Shown here piece by piece: positions 1 to 8,668 of a stretch of DNA of 55,367 bases. The DNA lies in assembly GCF_001570605.1 (NCBI RefSeq), contig NZ_BBXG01000007.1:1-55367 (forward strand). Reading direction: 5' to 3'. The position numbers and the translations under genes are program-made. The notes below the pieces were generated by a model. That model worked only from the letters and a program-made list of their open reading frames with translations. It did not search any database and was not told the origin of the DNA. Within the stretch, counting starts at the first letter, position 1; each line of letters starts with the position of its first letter. The DNA comes from Herbidospora cretacea. GTDB lineage: Bacteria > Actinomycetota > Actinomycetes > Streptosporangiales > Streptosporangiaceae.

Positions 1-402
1 CGCCTGGCCTACCTCGAAGTCCTGACCGACGAGAAAGGCACCACCTGCGCCGCCTTCCTCACCCGGGCCGCGGCCTTCTTCGCCAGCCAGGGCATCACCC
101 GCATTCAGCGGGTGATGACCGACAACGCCAAGAACTACCGGATCAGCCACGCCTTCCAGCAGGCCTGCACCGCACTGGGCGCACGGCAGAAGTTCACCCG
201 CCCGCACTGCCCATGGACCAACGGCAAAGCCGAACGCCTCAACCGCACCATGGCCACCGAATGGGCCTACCGCCAGCCTTACGCCAGCAACCAGCACCGC
301 ACCCAAGCCCTCGGCCCCTGGCTGGAGTACTACAACACCAGCCGCCCCCACTCAGCCCTCGGCGGCAAGCCGCCCATCAGCCGACTGTCACCAAGTTCAT
401 GA
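1..402 (+). mobile_element. IS481-type transposase, 3' part only
   Basis: The reading frame is open from base 1, so this is the last 133 residues of a DDE integrase-core transposase whose start lies outside the window. The motif MTDNAKNY carries the second catalytic aspartate and TNGKAERLNRTM the third (glutamate). The tail with WLEYYNTSRPHSALGGKPP is typical of IS481/IS3-group integrase cores. No terminal inverted repeat was identified between its stop and rarD. Whether the upstream part is intact cannot be judged from this window. Confidence 0.85.
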
Positions 403-412
403 CCAAGTACAC

Positions 413-1312
413 CTAGACCTTCGCCAGCTCCCGCTCCGGTACGGGCTTCCTGGCCAGTCCGTGCCGGAGGCTGTCCCACGTGAAGACGGCCAGGGCCAGC
501 CAGACCACCCCGAACCCGAGCCAGCGCTCCAGCGGCATGGTCTCCTTGATGATCAGCACGCCGAGCAGGAACTGCAGGACCGGCGCGATGTACTGGAGCG
601 GCCCGACGATCGTCAGCGGCACCCTGACGACGGAGGCGGCGAAGAACAGCAGCGGCACGGCCGTCACCACGCCCGAGCTGATCAGCAGCAGGGCGTGCCC
701 CGCGCCGTGGTTGCCGAAGGTGTTGGCGCCGCCCAGGGTGGTCAGGTAGATCCCGGCCGGGATGAGCATGACCAGCGTCTCGATCGTGAGGCTCTCGGCC
801 GCTCCGACCTGGGCCTTCTTCTTGACCAGGCCGTACAGTCCGAAACTGAAGGCCAGCACCAGGGCGATCCAGGGCAGCTGCCCGTAGCCGAGGGTCAGGA
901 TGACCACCGCCGTGGTGCCCAGGCCCACCGCGACCCACTGCCACCTGCGCAGCCGCTCGCCCAGGATGACGACGCCGAACAGGATGCTGACCAGCGGGTT
1001 GATGAAGTAGCCGAGGGCGCTCTCCACGACGTGGCCGCTGTTGACGGCGTAGATGTAGACGCCCCAGTTGGTCGACACCAGCACGCCGGCGGCGGAGAGC
1101 AGGAGCAGCTGCCGCTTGGAGATCCGCCTGATCCACGACCAGTTCCTGGTGATCACCAGGATGACGACCACCACTGCGAGCGACCAGAGCATGCGGTGGG
1201 CGAGGATCTCGACGGCGCCGCTGGGCTTCAGGAGGGGCCAGTAGAGGGGAAACAGACCCCAGAGGGCGTAGGCGGCGATGCCGTACCAGACGCCACGGCG
1301 CAAATCAGGCAT
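413..1312 (-). CDS. rarD: RarD-type EamA family permease
   Basis: This 299-residue integral membrane protein belongs to the drug/metabolite transporter superfamily. The RarD signature is visible near the N-terminus (GIAAYALWGLFPLYW, then a conserved EILAHR), followed by about ten hydrophobic segments in two EamA halves. Length is normal for RarD. The ATG at 1312 has a short AGGG-type site upstream. RarD proteins are annotated as chloramphenicol-sensitivity or small-molecule permeases, but the substrate is not established. The gene ends 10 bases from the IS481 fragment and is transcribed away from msrA, which diverges from the 119-bp region 1313-1431. Confidence 0.9.
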   Translation of the reverse strand: MPDLRRGVWYGIAAYALWGLFPLYWPLLKPSGAVEILAHRMLWSLAVVVVILVITRNWSWIRRISKRQLLLLSAAGVLVSTNWGVYIYAVNSGHVVESALGYFINPLVSILFGVVILGERLRRWQWVAVGLGTTAVVILTLGYGQLPWIALVLAFSFGLYGLVKKKAQVGAAESLTIETLVMLIPAGIYLTTLGGANTFGNHGAGHALLLISSGVVTAVPLLFFAASVVRVPLTIVGPLQYIAPVLQFLLGVLIIKETMPLERWLGFGVVWLALAVFTWDSLRHGLARKPVPERELAKV

Positions 1313-1431
1313 GAACCCTAGTTTGACTGCTGACCTTGTTTATTACAAATAAGTGATGTTGGCTTGATGGTTAAGTGGTTCTAACGGAACAAAGCCTCGG
1401 GTGACGTGGTTGAGGAGGTCAGGAGGTAGAC

Positions 1432-2094
1432 ATGGGCTGGATCTTCGGTACGAACAAGGCTTCCATGGTGAGCGCGGCCGACGCGCTGCCCGGGCGGTCC
1501 ACCACTATGCCGGTGGCCTCGGAGCATCTCGTCCTCGGGACGTCCCTGACGCCGCCGTGGCCAGAGGGGACCGAGGTCGCCGACTTCGGGCTCGGATGCT
1601 TCTGGGGCGCGGAGCGCAAGTTCTGGGAGACCCCGGGGGTCGTGTCGACCGCTGTGGGCTACCAGGGCGGGTACACGCCCAACCCGACGTACGAGGAGGC
1701 GTGTTCCGGGCTGACGGGGCACGCCGAGGTCGTGCGCGTGGTCTTCGACCCTTCCCGGGTCTCCTACGAGGAACTCCTGAAGGTGTTCTGGGAGTCGCAC
1801 GACCCGACGCAGGGGATGCGGCAGGGGAACGACGTCGGGACGCAGTACCGGTCGGCGATCTACACGCACTCCGAGGCGCAGGAGAAGTCGGCGGAGGCTT
1901 CGCGGGCTGCTTACCAGGAGGTGCTGTCCTCGGCGGGGTACGGGGAGATCACTACCGAGGTCAAGGCGGCGCCGGAGTTCTACTACGCCGAGGACTATCA
2001 CCAGCAGTACCTTCACCGCAACGTTAACGGGTACTGTGGGATTGGCGGGACGGGTGTCGCTTGTCCTGTCGGTCTTACTTCTGGTGAGGCGTAG
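1432..2094 (+). CDS. msrA: Peptide-methionine (S)-S-oxide reductase, with a replaced 3' end
   Basis: MsrA reduces methionine-S-sulfoxide in proteins. The 220-residue protein has the catalytic GCFWGAE motif (Cys near residue 59), [14 protein letters not shown] and [12 protein letters not shown], all typical of the family, and normal length. A strong AGGAGGT site precedes the ATG. The C-terminus from about codon 194 ([14 protein letters not shown]) is not the ancestral one: bases 1999-2010 equal those beside the serine integrase at 10884-10895, and a displaced native-looking C-terminus lies at 10881-11006. The integrated element therefore restores the msrA reading frame with its own copy. The resolving-cysteine motif GYCGIGGTG is kept. 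Confidence 0.95.
   Translation: MGWIFGTNKASMVSAADALPGRSTTMPVASEHLVLGTSLTPPWPEGTEVADFGLGCFWGAERKFWETPGVVSTAVGYQGGYTPNPTYEEACSGLTGHAEVVRVVFDPSRVSYEELLKVFWESHDPTQGMRQGNDVGTQYRSAIYTHSEAQEKSAEASRAAYQEVLSSAGYGEITTEVKAAPEFYYAEDYHQQYLHRNVNGYCGIGGTGVACPVGLTSGEA
1999..2021 (+). other. Putative attL of the serine-integrase element, inside msrA
   Basis: The 12-bp core CACCAGCAGTAC (1999-2010) recurs exactly at 10884-10895 next to the integrase. Right of the core, CCGCAA (2016-2021) forms an inverted repeat with TTGCGG (10863-10868) on the other element arm, as expected for attP arms. Joining the left flank of this site to the right flank of 10895 rebuilds an in-frame MsrA motif, [20 protein letters not shown]. 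The exact crossover dinucleotide cannot be fixed by eye. Confidence 0.75.
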
Positions 2095-2215
2095 AGCTGC
2101 GGCTTTAGGCTGAATGGCTGGCCCTTGGTCGGCTCCGTGAGTGGAGCTGATCTTGGGCCAGACGTGTTTTCGGCGACGAGTTTCTCTACAAGGTCAAGGC
2201 GGCCCGCCTGCGGCG
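2040..2215 (+). repeat. msrA-tail repeat R1 with 44-bp palindrome
   Basis: The end of msrA and the following DNA recur in degenerate form at 12932-13140 (R3) and 13899-14070 (R4). The core is a 44-bp imperfect palindrome at 2118-2161: outer arms CTGGCCC/GGGCCAG, middle arms GGTC/GATC, inner arms GCTCC/GGAGC around GTGAGT. No U-tract follows directly, so a simple intrinsic terminator is not certain. The rest of 2162-2341 is non-coding and holds nothing else recognisable. Confidence 0.75.
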
Positions 2216-2341
2216 TGCCGCGCGCTGGGCGGTCGCGGGCCGCGCTTTGGCTCTCCCGGCAGTCGCGGTTCGCGCCGCCCGACGCACTGCTCTCCGCAAC
2301 AGCGGATATGACGTGATTCTATGCGCAACCAGCTAAGAAGC

Positions 2342-3505
2342 TCATTCGGCAGTTACGTTTGAGTCCATAAGCGTGGTATCGGGCGCAAAGTAGCTCACGG
2401 TCATTACTGGAGGATTTCCCAGCCGAAGAATACCTCGGGCGATAACCCGTTTACGGCTTCCATGGCATCGTACGGCAAGTTGATACGTGTCTTCATCTAA
2501 ATCGAACCAGACGACTCTACGGCGGTGATCGAGTATGGTCTCCATGCCTACTCTGCCGCCTAGTGCTCCTTCTTCTGCTTCGTGATGCAAATCTGTGATA
2601 AGGCCATACAGTACGTGCTCTCGCTCTTGCCGTACGCTTTTAAGTTGTTCGGCAATTCGTTCTACAATTACCGCAGATTCCTTCGGAAAAGAGATGTTCC
2701 TGATATTTGCGCCCGGAGGGCGCATCGATCGAGACCAGTCGAAGGTTACGTCTAGCTCTGCCACGGCCTCGGAAGAGATAACTGCATCTAGCGCTTGACA
2801 CATCTCTCGTGAAACTCCTTCTGCGACAGCTTCGGTAACTGTCCTGGCGGAAGGCATCCGATCGGCGGTGACCGCCATATCTTCCAAAGTCTTCAAAGCG
2901 CTGGCCATGGTGCTTATCACTCGACGGTCGAATAGAGACTCCTCGACATTGATATCTAAATGTATTCTGTTGTCCTCTGCTGGTGTTTCAGCTGCTGCCG
3001 GCAGGGCTCTGCTGATGACCGGAAGAATGTAAGAACCTCGTTGTGTATGGCCGAGGCGGACATGTCTAGCATGATCCCGTGCCTGATGTGGAACGGACTT
3101 GCCAAAGTGACCTTGTCTGCGAATTGTGGCAGCAGCCGAGGAGATGACGAGCTTGCGTGCCGCTTGAAAAAGATCGTATCCCGCTGTGAGGGGGATTGAG
3201 TTATCTATTAGTTGCGGATGCTGTGCGCGCAGGTTTGTAACGTCATAGTGGACTAGTGAGATCTCGCGGCTAATCTCGTCCGGATCTCTCTGCTCTATCC
3301 TTGACAGATCTCGCAATAGAAGGCGAACTCTTTTTGGGAAATCGGATGCTGCTTCTATCTTGGGGATAAGAATATTTTCGCTCGAATGTTCTTCGTGCGT
3401 CCATATCTCGGCGATGCTGCCGCCCATAGAAGGCGTCCAGCCCTCAAGGCCTAGGTAGGTAGTGATCTCTTTGACGCCGACGCGCGGCTCGATGTCCGTG
3501 ATCAC
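2342..3505 (-). CDS. Unknown protein, partner of the DUF4365 gene
   Basis: This 387-residue protein is not recognised. No membrane segment, signal peptide or known catalytic motif is visible; the sequence is mixed alpha/beta and charged. The start overlaps the stop of the DUF4365 gene by an ATGA (3502-3505), so the two are translationally coupled. Base composition is clearly lower in GC than the chromosome and than the rep/int genes, marking it as separately acquired cargo. By position it is the second gene of a two-gene cassette inside the integrated element. A defence role is only an inference from the nuclease-like partner and the mobile setting. Confidence 0.7.
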   Translation of the reverse strand: MITDIEPRVGVKEITTYLGLEGWTPSMGGSIAEIWTHEEHSSENILIPKIEAASDFPKRVRLLLRDLSRIEQRDPDEISREISLVHYDVTNLRAQHPQLIDNSIPLTAGYDLFQAARKLVISSAAATIRRQGHFGKSVPHQARDHARHVRLGHTQRGSYILPVISRALPAAAETPAEDNRIHLDINVEESLFDRRVISTMASALKTLEDMAVTADRMPSARTVTEAVAEGVSREMCQALDAVISSEAVAELDVTFDWSRSMRPPGANIRNISFPKESAVIVERIAEQLKSVRQEREHVLYGLITDLHHEAEEGALGGRVGMETILDHRRRVVWFDLDEDTYQLAVRCHGSRKRVIARGILRLGNPPVMTVSYFAPDTTLMDSNVTAE

Positions 3506-4011
3506 GTGACCGCCTCACCTTCTTCGACTCCGTAGCGAATCCGGTGCAACGCAACCTCGAACATATGTTTGAGAGAGACTGTCGTCAAGGTCTGTGTGCG
3601 AGGTAGTCGCACTGATGTCGTCGTTGTCCCAGTTGGTGATGGTTCATCCTGTAGTTTCGCCCAATATGCATGGCAGGCAATTAGGAGCCGTTCGGGTTCA
3701 TGCAGGATCCATGCGTCTAGCTTTGGGGGAACGACCATCAGGGCCATGTAGCCTGGTGCGCTTCTGTCGGGATCGCGGAGCTTGTCGTAGGTCTTCACGT
3801 CGAGATCGAATGTGAAATCACCCCGAGACTTGCGGGGTCCATGGGTGCACTTGAGCTGTATGTCTACCATTAGGCCATTCGACCGCAATGTAACGTCTAC
3901 GCCGTCCTTGTCTACATTCCATTCCGCTATGGTGTAGCCACCCTGTGTAGCAACGGCGAGCATATACGCTTTACTCAGCTGCTCTTTCTGCCAACTGGCC
4001 GCCTCTGTCAA
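3502..4011 (-). CDS. DUF4365-like protein, PD-(D/E)xK-type fold suspected
   Basis: The 169-residue protein matches the DUF4365 pattern: an N-terminal Gln/Lys/Glu-rich helix (WQKEQLSKAY), then GVDVTLR and DIQLKCT, which fit the D...QxK form of the nuclease core, a YDKLR helix and a C-terminal region with a conserved Trp and SVRLPRTQTLT. The apparent start is TTG at 4011 behind a GGGAGG stretch. It forms an operon with the 387-residue gene downstream. DUF4365 proteins occur widely next to defence and mobile genes, but nuclease activity has to be shown. GC is low compared with the flanks. Confidence 0.65.
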   Translation of the reverse strand: MTEAASWQKEQLSKAYMLAVATQGGYTIAEWNVDKDGVDVTLRSNGLMVDIQLKCTHGPRKSRGDFTFDLDVKTYDKLRDPDRSAPGYMALMVVPPKLDAWILHEPERLLIACHAYWAKLQDEPSPTGTTTTSVRLPRTQTLTTVSLKHMFEVALHRIRYGVEEGEAVT

Positions 4012-4021
4012 CCCAGCTCCC

Positions 4022-4044
4022 TCCCGAGAAGACTTCAGTCGGGA
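4022..4044. promoter_or_regulatory. Dyad upstream of the DUF4365 operon
   Basis: TCCCGA (4022-4027) and TCGGGA (4039-4044) form an inverted repeat with an 11-base spacer directly upstream of the DUF4365 start. It may be an operator or a leader hairpin. The rest of 4045-4274 is AT-richer non-coding DNA without a recognised gene. Confidence 0.35.
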
Positions 4045-4274
4045 AGCCCTTTTCGTTACAGGAGTCGGTTTTTAGTTGAGTCCGGGCGTGATTGGTCGAA
4101 AATATGAGCGATATGGGGATATGCCCTCAATGGGGTATGGATCGACCCGTAGCAAAGCTGCACTGGAGTTCTACAAAACCGGGCCATAACCTTGGCGATC
4201 GCTTGTCCGGTCTTGAAATCGTTAAGCACCAGTCGATGCTGGGTCGACTTCCTTAGTTCCAGACCACACGACCC

Positions 4275-4535
4275 TCACGTAGGGCCAGGTCCAGATAGCT
4301 CCGTCCACTCCGCATCGGTCATTGCCGCTAGCCCCTCACTTGCCGCCACCTCGTCTACCCATGCTCGGCTCAGAGAGCCTGACCGCCGCATGCATTCGAC
4401 TGCAAGACGAGAGCGCACCATCCACGCCACCAGACTTCCCGTGACCTGCAAGACCCGTTGCACGGTCTCAAGATCGGGTCGCTGGTGCACATCGCCCACC
4501 GGGACCCTCCCGTGATCGGAATACGGCACGATCAC
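4275..4535 (-). CDS. Small unknown protein, second gene of a pair
   Basis: This is an 86-residue reading frame with no recognised domain. It overlaps the stop of the upstream gene by ATGA (4532-4535), which argues that it is real and translated from the same message. The pair diverges from the HTH regulator at 5128. In actinomycetes such regulator-plus-small-gene sets are common, but this product cannot be named. Confidence 0.45.
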   Translation of the reverse strand: MIVPYSDHGRVPVGDVHQRPDLETVQRVLQVTGSLVAWMVRSRLAVECMRRSGSLSRAWVDEVAASEGLAAMTDAEWTELSGPGPT

Positions 4536-5068
4536 TGGTCGGTGCCTTCTGATTCCAGTTGACCCCTGGAAGTCGGTTGGTCACCGGCTCCCGCTGCATC
4601 CAGGTACCCCGGTACATGCGATGCGGCCAACTCGACCGAAGGGACAGTCACTTCCTGACAACCTTCATCGCCTCCCCAGACCCTGACGATGTAGTGTCCG
4701 CTCACTTCGGCTAGGTGGACGGTCGCCGATGTTGCGCCCCTGGAGTCGAAGGCCACCAGTTCGGGAGCCTCCCAGGCCAGCGGAGCTGTCAGCGATGACG
4801 AGCCCGGGAACAAGACCAAACGCACAGTTCTCGTCTGGTAGCAGCACACGCCCGCGCGAGTCAGCAGCTCACGGATCGCCCGCAACGCCATGTACTGCCC
4901 GTCCATCGGCGCATCTGCTGCGTGTGAGCACCTTTCAACTGGGACAAGCGTCCTCTGGGAAGCAGTTGCATCGCGTAAGTGGTGCACCTGATCAGGCATG
5001 ATCTGCTCCGGGGTTGACGGGCTCGCGCCTTCCCTCTGAGATTGCCTTGAGGCGTCACACTGGCTCAA
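4532..5068 (-). CDS. Unknown protein divergent from HTH regulator
   Basis: This is a 178-residue frame with no recognised family. The C-terminal half (from about residue 75) has regular alternation of polar and hydrophobic residues suggesting a small beta-rich domain; the first 25 residues look unstructured, so a later start such as the Met at residue 24 is possible. It is translationally coupled to the 86-residue gene. The 59-bp gap to the divergent HTH gene must hold both promoters, which suggests autoregulation by that protein. Confidence 0.5.
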   Translation of the reverse strand: MSQCDASRQSQREGASPSTPEQIMPDQVHHLRDATASQRTLVPVERCSHAADAPMDGQYMALRAIRELLTRAGVCCYQTRTVRLVLFPGSSSLTAPLAWEAPELVAFDSRGATSATVHLAEVSGHYIVRVWGGDEGCQEVTVPSVELAASHVPGYLDAAGAGDQPTSRGQLESEGTDQ

Positions 5069-5127
5069 TGTGATTGGCCGGAACCGGGATTGCCGTTAGT
5101 CGTCAAGCATTATGACGTGAGGCGGAA

Positions 5128-6078
5128 ATGACGAAGATCTCAGCGGGGCGCCGACGCGCCATTGAGCGTGAAGCGAGGGAGATCATGCACGACTCCCTCC
5201 GGCGTGGCCTGGCGACAGAAGAAACGGTGGATCGCATAGTGCGCGCCGTTCCTGACCTGCTACCCCTCGAAGCGTGGCGATTCGCGAATGGATGGACTCG
5301 CGGAGAAGTCAGCGCGCGACTCGATCAGCTCTACCAGTCCGCCGGCCTCGCGCCACCTGGAATCGACCAGGCGTCCATCTGCCGATGGGAGCACGGAGAA
5401 CGACGGCCCAGCGACGAGAGGATCGAATACCTCTGCCGTCTCTACCGGACCCGTCCCGACAAGCTCGGTTTCGGGATCGATCACAGCCCAGCGGACGTCG
5501 GCCACATCGAGCGGGTGGGCATCATCGACGCCTACTCCTACACGAGCCAGGCTTCCGAGGGGGATCTGATCTCTCGGGTGCAGGCTGCCCGGCAGCGGAT
5601 CAACATGTTCGGTCTGACCCGGAACTTCTACCGCCGAGATGGCATCCTCCCGATCTTCGAGGAGAAGTCGGCACTCGTCCCGGTCCAGATCTTCGTGATG
5701 GATCCCTACTGCGACTCTCGCCGCGACCGCTACCGGATCGAGCCGTCTGAGGCTGCGATGGAGGACCCCGAGAGGTACATCCGGGAGATTCTCCGGCCAC
5801 TGCATCAGTCGATGCTCGTCCACCCGAACCTCAAGGTCTTCACGTACAACTTCCCCTGCTCGTTTGCCATCGAGGAGATCGATGACGTCTGCCGCGTCAT
5901 GCTCTACGGGCACGGAAAGCGCGGCACTCAAGGGCCTGTCATCACGTTCAGCGGGGAGACCTCCGCGTACAACTACTTCGTCGACCAGATCCGTTGGTTG
6001 GAGCGGCTCGCTGCCGAGGACGGAACTCCTGAGCCATGGGCAAGCAAGGACATCGTCGTCCGCCTGCTCGACTTCTGA
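5128..6078 (+). CDS. XRE-type HTH regulator with large C-terminal sensor-like domain
   Basis: This is a 316-residue protein. Residues about 45-110 form a Cro/C1-type helix-turn-helix (WTRGEVSARL, then QASICRWEHGERRPSDERI). The C-terminal 190 residues (from GIIDAYSYTSQ) include RINMFGLTRNFYRRDG and a region rich in aromatic residues, resembling the effector domain found behind HTHs in actinobacterial mobile elements, possibly DUF5919 (recalled, unverified). It is likely the regulator of the divergent pair 4275-5068 or of the element. The start is the ATG following GGCGGAA. Codon use and GC are close to the host. Confidence 0.75.
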   Translation: MTKISAGRRRAIEREAREIMHDSLRRGLATEETVDRIVRAVPDLLPLEAWRFANGWTRGEVSARLDQLYQSAGLAPPGIDQASICRWEHGERRPSDERIEYLCRLYRTRPDKLGFGIDHSPADVGHIERVGIIDAYSYTSQASEGDLISRVQAARQRINMFGLTRNFYRRDGILPIFEEKSALVPVQIFVMDPYCDSRRDRYRIEPSEAAMEDPERYIREILRPLHQSMLVHPNLKVFTYNFPCSFAIEEIDDVCRVMLYGHGKRGTQGPVITFSGETSAYNYFVDQIRWLERLAAEDGTPEPWASKDIVVRLLDF

Positions 6079-6389
6079 TTCGCTCCGCAGGGGGCTCCGG
6101 CTCCGGGAGCATCGAGGTTCATCAGCGCGAGCCCTAGTGATGGCTGAGGTGGGGCCGGTCTCCCTGCCTGCCGTCGCCCAGGGCAAGCCAGCAGACCAGC
6201 CGCACGAGGTCAAGGCAAGCTCGACGATCACGACAGACGCCGTGAGCCTTGACCCCGCACGTCCGGCCCGCTCCCCGGAGGGGTGGGCGACGGCAGACGG
6301 GAGACCGGCGAACCAATATGTGCTGCGCCGAACCCGCGCTGCTGTCGGTCCGAGACGGACGTTTCGGCCTCACCGATAGGCTGCTCATC

Positions 6390-6914
6390 ATGGTGGAGCA
6401 TTCCGACAGCGAAGGTCCGCCATGGGTATCGACACTGGGCGGGCCACTCATCGTCATTCCAGAATCAGCCTGCCGCCATTGGAATGGCGGACAACTGATG
6501 AAGCACCCCGACGATGAAGGAGACTACCGCCGGGCCTGCGACGTGAACGGCTACATAGGACTCATCGACGTGGGACCAGCCAAAGCCCTCGTCCTCGGTG
6601 ACGGTCCCGCCGACACCACATTTCTGGCCGGATTGAACCTCTTCGTCCGTTGGATCGCCGCGGACTCTCCAGCCCAAATTTTGCACGTCGCTACTGAGAT
6701 GGCCGGCTCAGCTCGATGGGAGGAGGAACTGACCTGGGACATTCAAGGGCCGGTGATTCTCTTCGACTCTGTACTCGGTTATGAGGACCTCGCCACCGAG
6801 GAGCATATCCGTGTAGAGCTTCCAGCCGGGCGCTACTCCGCCCGCGCGGCTTACATCCAAACCGAGAGGGTGTGGACGGTCATTGTGCAGCTTGTCCGCG
6901 ACCTTCCTGCCTGA
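6390..6914 (+). CDS. Imm21 family immunity protein
   Basis: About 174 residues from the Met at 6390; the frame is open from 6249, but similarity begins just after this Met. The sequence carries the Imm21 pattern: PPWVSTLGGPLIVIPES, then DYRRACDVNGYIGLIDVG, ALVLGDGPADTTF and FVRWIAADS. Imm21 proteins are predicted immunity proteins of polymorphic toxin systems. No toxin gene is visible anywhere nearby, so this is an orphan on the integrated element. No strong ribosome site precedes 6390. The 310 bases between the regulator stop (6078) and this start hold no other supported gene. Confidence 0.75.
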   Translation: MVEHSDSEGPPWVSTLGGPLIVIPESACRHWNGGQLMKHPDDEGDYRRACDVNGYIGLIDVGPAKALVLGDGPADTTFLAGLNLFVRWIAADSPAQILHVATEMAGSARWEEELTWDIQGPVILFDSVLGYEDLATEEHIRVELPAGRYSARAAYIQTERVWTVIVQLVRDLPA

Positions 6915-7094
6915 GAAGTGCCTCCAAGAGTCATGCTTCACACGCTTTGTCACTCGCGCATCCGAGTCTGTCTAACAGATCAGTTCTCGATCTTTCCGGT
7001 GGCTGGGCGGCGGCGTGCCGCACCGCCGTACTCGGCCCTTCGCGGCCTGCCGTCCGGGCTGCGGCCTGGGGGCCGGTCCCGGACGACGCGGCGC

Positions 7095-7162
7095 GGGCCG
7101 TCCACCGACCGGCCGGGCCGCCGTTGCCGAACGATCGCGCCGACCTCAGCGACACGCCGCCG
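7095..7162. repeat. Dispersed 68-bp repeat, copy 1
   Basis: Bases 7095-7162 align without gaps to 14801-14868, with roughly 57 of 68 positions equal by eye; the best block is ACGATCGCGCCGA followed by CTCAGCGACA. Both copies lie in non-coding DNA. The surrounding gap 6915-7252 is very GC-rich and holds no other feature I can support. Confidence 0.6.
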
Positions 7163-7252
7163 CCTGGTGGGACGCGCAGCCGCCGGCCCCAACCGCTTTG
7201 CGGCCCTTCGGGGTGCTTCGCATTGGCGCCGGCCGCTCCGCTCCGCAGTTGT

Positions 7253-8668
7253 TCAGCCCTTCTGTCGTTCGTTCTCCCGTTTGATGCGCCGAGCAGTGGA
7301 GATCTGTTGTCGGGCGATCTCCGCCCAGAAGCGCTCGCCCTCGCTGAGCCCGCTCCCGGCATACCGCCACTGCGACACCGTCACTGTTTCTCGGTCATCC
7401 AGCAGTAGCCCCGAAGCAGCGCGGGCGAACTCGGCTCGGTAGTCGGCGCGGGCCTGGCGGAGCGCGCCGAGGGTGACGGAGAAGTGGCGTGACTTGGTCG
7501 AGAAGTGTCCCCGGTAGCCGAGCATGTGTGACCACTCTTTGAGTCGCAGATGATCAAAGCCCGGCATCATCGAGAGCGCCCAGCAGGTGTAGATCATCCT
7601 CCGGGCATGCTCGCTCACCCTCAGATCTTCGATCTGGATGGGCTCTTTGACCGGCCGGTCTACTGTCCCGGCTGACTCCGCGCCCTTGGTGGCGTACTTG
7701 GCGATGTAGGCCGCCACCCGGCCGTCAGACATCCCACCCAGTTCCGCGCCGAGGTAGACCGGTTGCACGTCGAGTTGCTTGCCCCACCTCAGCGCGACAT
7801 CCGGCCCGTTGTCACGGGGTACTCCGGTCGAGGCTGTGACGGTCACCTGTTCGGCAGTGCGCCGGATGGCCTCTTCCAGCAGGGGGACGGTCGCCCATGA
7901 AGGCGGAGGATCGCCGGGACCTTTCGAGCCGTCGAGACGGATCACGGCATGGAAGTGGACCAGGCCCCGCGCCTGGTATTCGGCAACCTTGGCGTAGGAC
8001 ACCCGGAGCTGCCGTCGCAGGTCCGCCCGGGACACCCCGCGTTGCCGAGCCAGCACCGCGAGCAGGTCACGAGTGAAGCGCCGCCACAGCTCACCGGCAT
8101 GGGCGTTCCACAACACCGCGCCCGAGTAGTCGTAGCAGTCGACGCAGATGGGCTGCCCGAGCCGGGAGTCGTCGTCGCCATGACGCACCCGGCATCCTTC
8201 CGGCCGACCGTGAGCGCAGAGCGGATCATCCCGTCGAGGACGGCACGGCAAGGTCTTGCCGTCGCGTACGCGTCGAGCGTGCACCGAGCCGAATGACGGC
8301 GCGGTGAAGGTAGCGAACATCCGAGGATGCACGCTGACCTCTTCCGGCACGCCCTTTCCGCCCTGCAACCCAGAGATGATCAGATGGAAGGTGTCGTCCC
8401 GATACACCTCCGAGCAGGCCCGGCACCGGGAGGCACGCCGGTTGCCGCACGCCGTCAGCAGGTAGCCGGTCGGCTCGTCAGTCGTCCGGTAGGACTGGAT
8501 CACCTCACCGGTGGGCACGTCGACCGTGTAGCGCTCACCGTGTAGGCGGATCGGCTGGGCGCACCCGCCGGTGGCATGGATCATCTGCCGCCAGCGGGAG
8601 AAGTCGGGCATCGCTGCACGTCGTACGGCTGCCAGTACGTCGAAGGGCAGAGAGGGCATGTCGTTCAT
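7253..8668 (-). CDS. repSA: RepSA-like rolling-circle replication initiator
   Basis: 471 residues from the ATG at 8668; the frame is open further upstream but that part is low-complexity Arg-rich. The HUH motif GLVHFHAVIRLDG is at residues 235-247 and the catalytic tyrosine motif YIAKYATK near 321-328, as in RepSA of pSAM2-type integrative elements. Cys-rich stretches around residues 74-85 and 142-178 (CGNRRASRCRAC; CxxC in QPICVDCYDY) look like zinc ribbons. It would start rolling-circle replication of the excised element. It lies downstream of the integrase on the same strand, the usual rep/int neighbourhood of AICEs in reversed order. Confidence 0.9.
   Translation of the reverse strand: MNDMPSLPFDVLAAVRRAAMPDFSRWRQMIHATGGCAQPIRLHGERYTVDVPTGEVIQSYRTTDEPTGYLLTACGNRRASRCRACSEVYRDDTFHLIISGLQGGKGVPEEVSVHPRMFATFTAPSFGSVHARRVRDGKTLPCRPRRDDPLCAHGRPEGCRVRHGDDDSRLGQPICVDCYDYSGAVLWNAHAGELWRRFTRDLLAVLARQRGVSRADLRRQLRVSYAKVAEYQARGLVHFHAVIRLDGSKGPGDPPPSWATVPLLEEAIRRTAEQVTVTASTGVPRDNGPDVALRWGKQLDVQPVYLGAELGGMSDGRVAAYIAKYATKGAESAGTVDRPVKEPIQIEDLRVSEHARRMIYTCWALSMMPGFDHLRLKEWSHMLGYRGHFSTKSRHFSVTLGALRQARADYRAEFARAASGLLLDDRETVTVSQWRYAGSGLSEGERFWAEIARQQISTARRIKRENERQKG

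Noticed and set aside
461-1321. Long plus-strand frame opposite rarD
   Set aside because: Composition is low-complexity (Gln/Asp/Arg-rich) and the opposite strand encodes a clear EamA transporter; a GC-driven shadow.
6079-6389. Possible coding in the gap before Imm21 (frames 5864-6379 and 6249-6389)
   Set aside because: No similarity; the Imm21 pattern begins just after 6390 and the upstream codons are Arg-rich.
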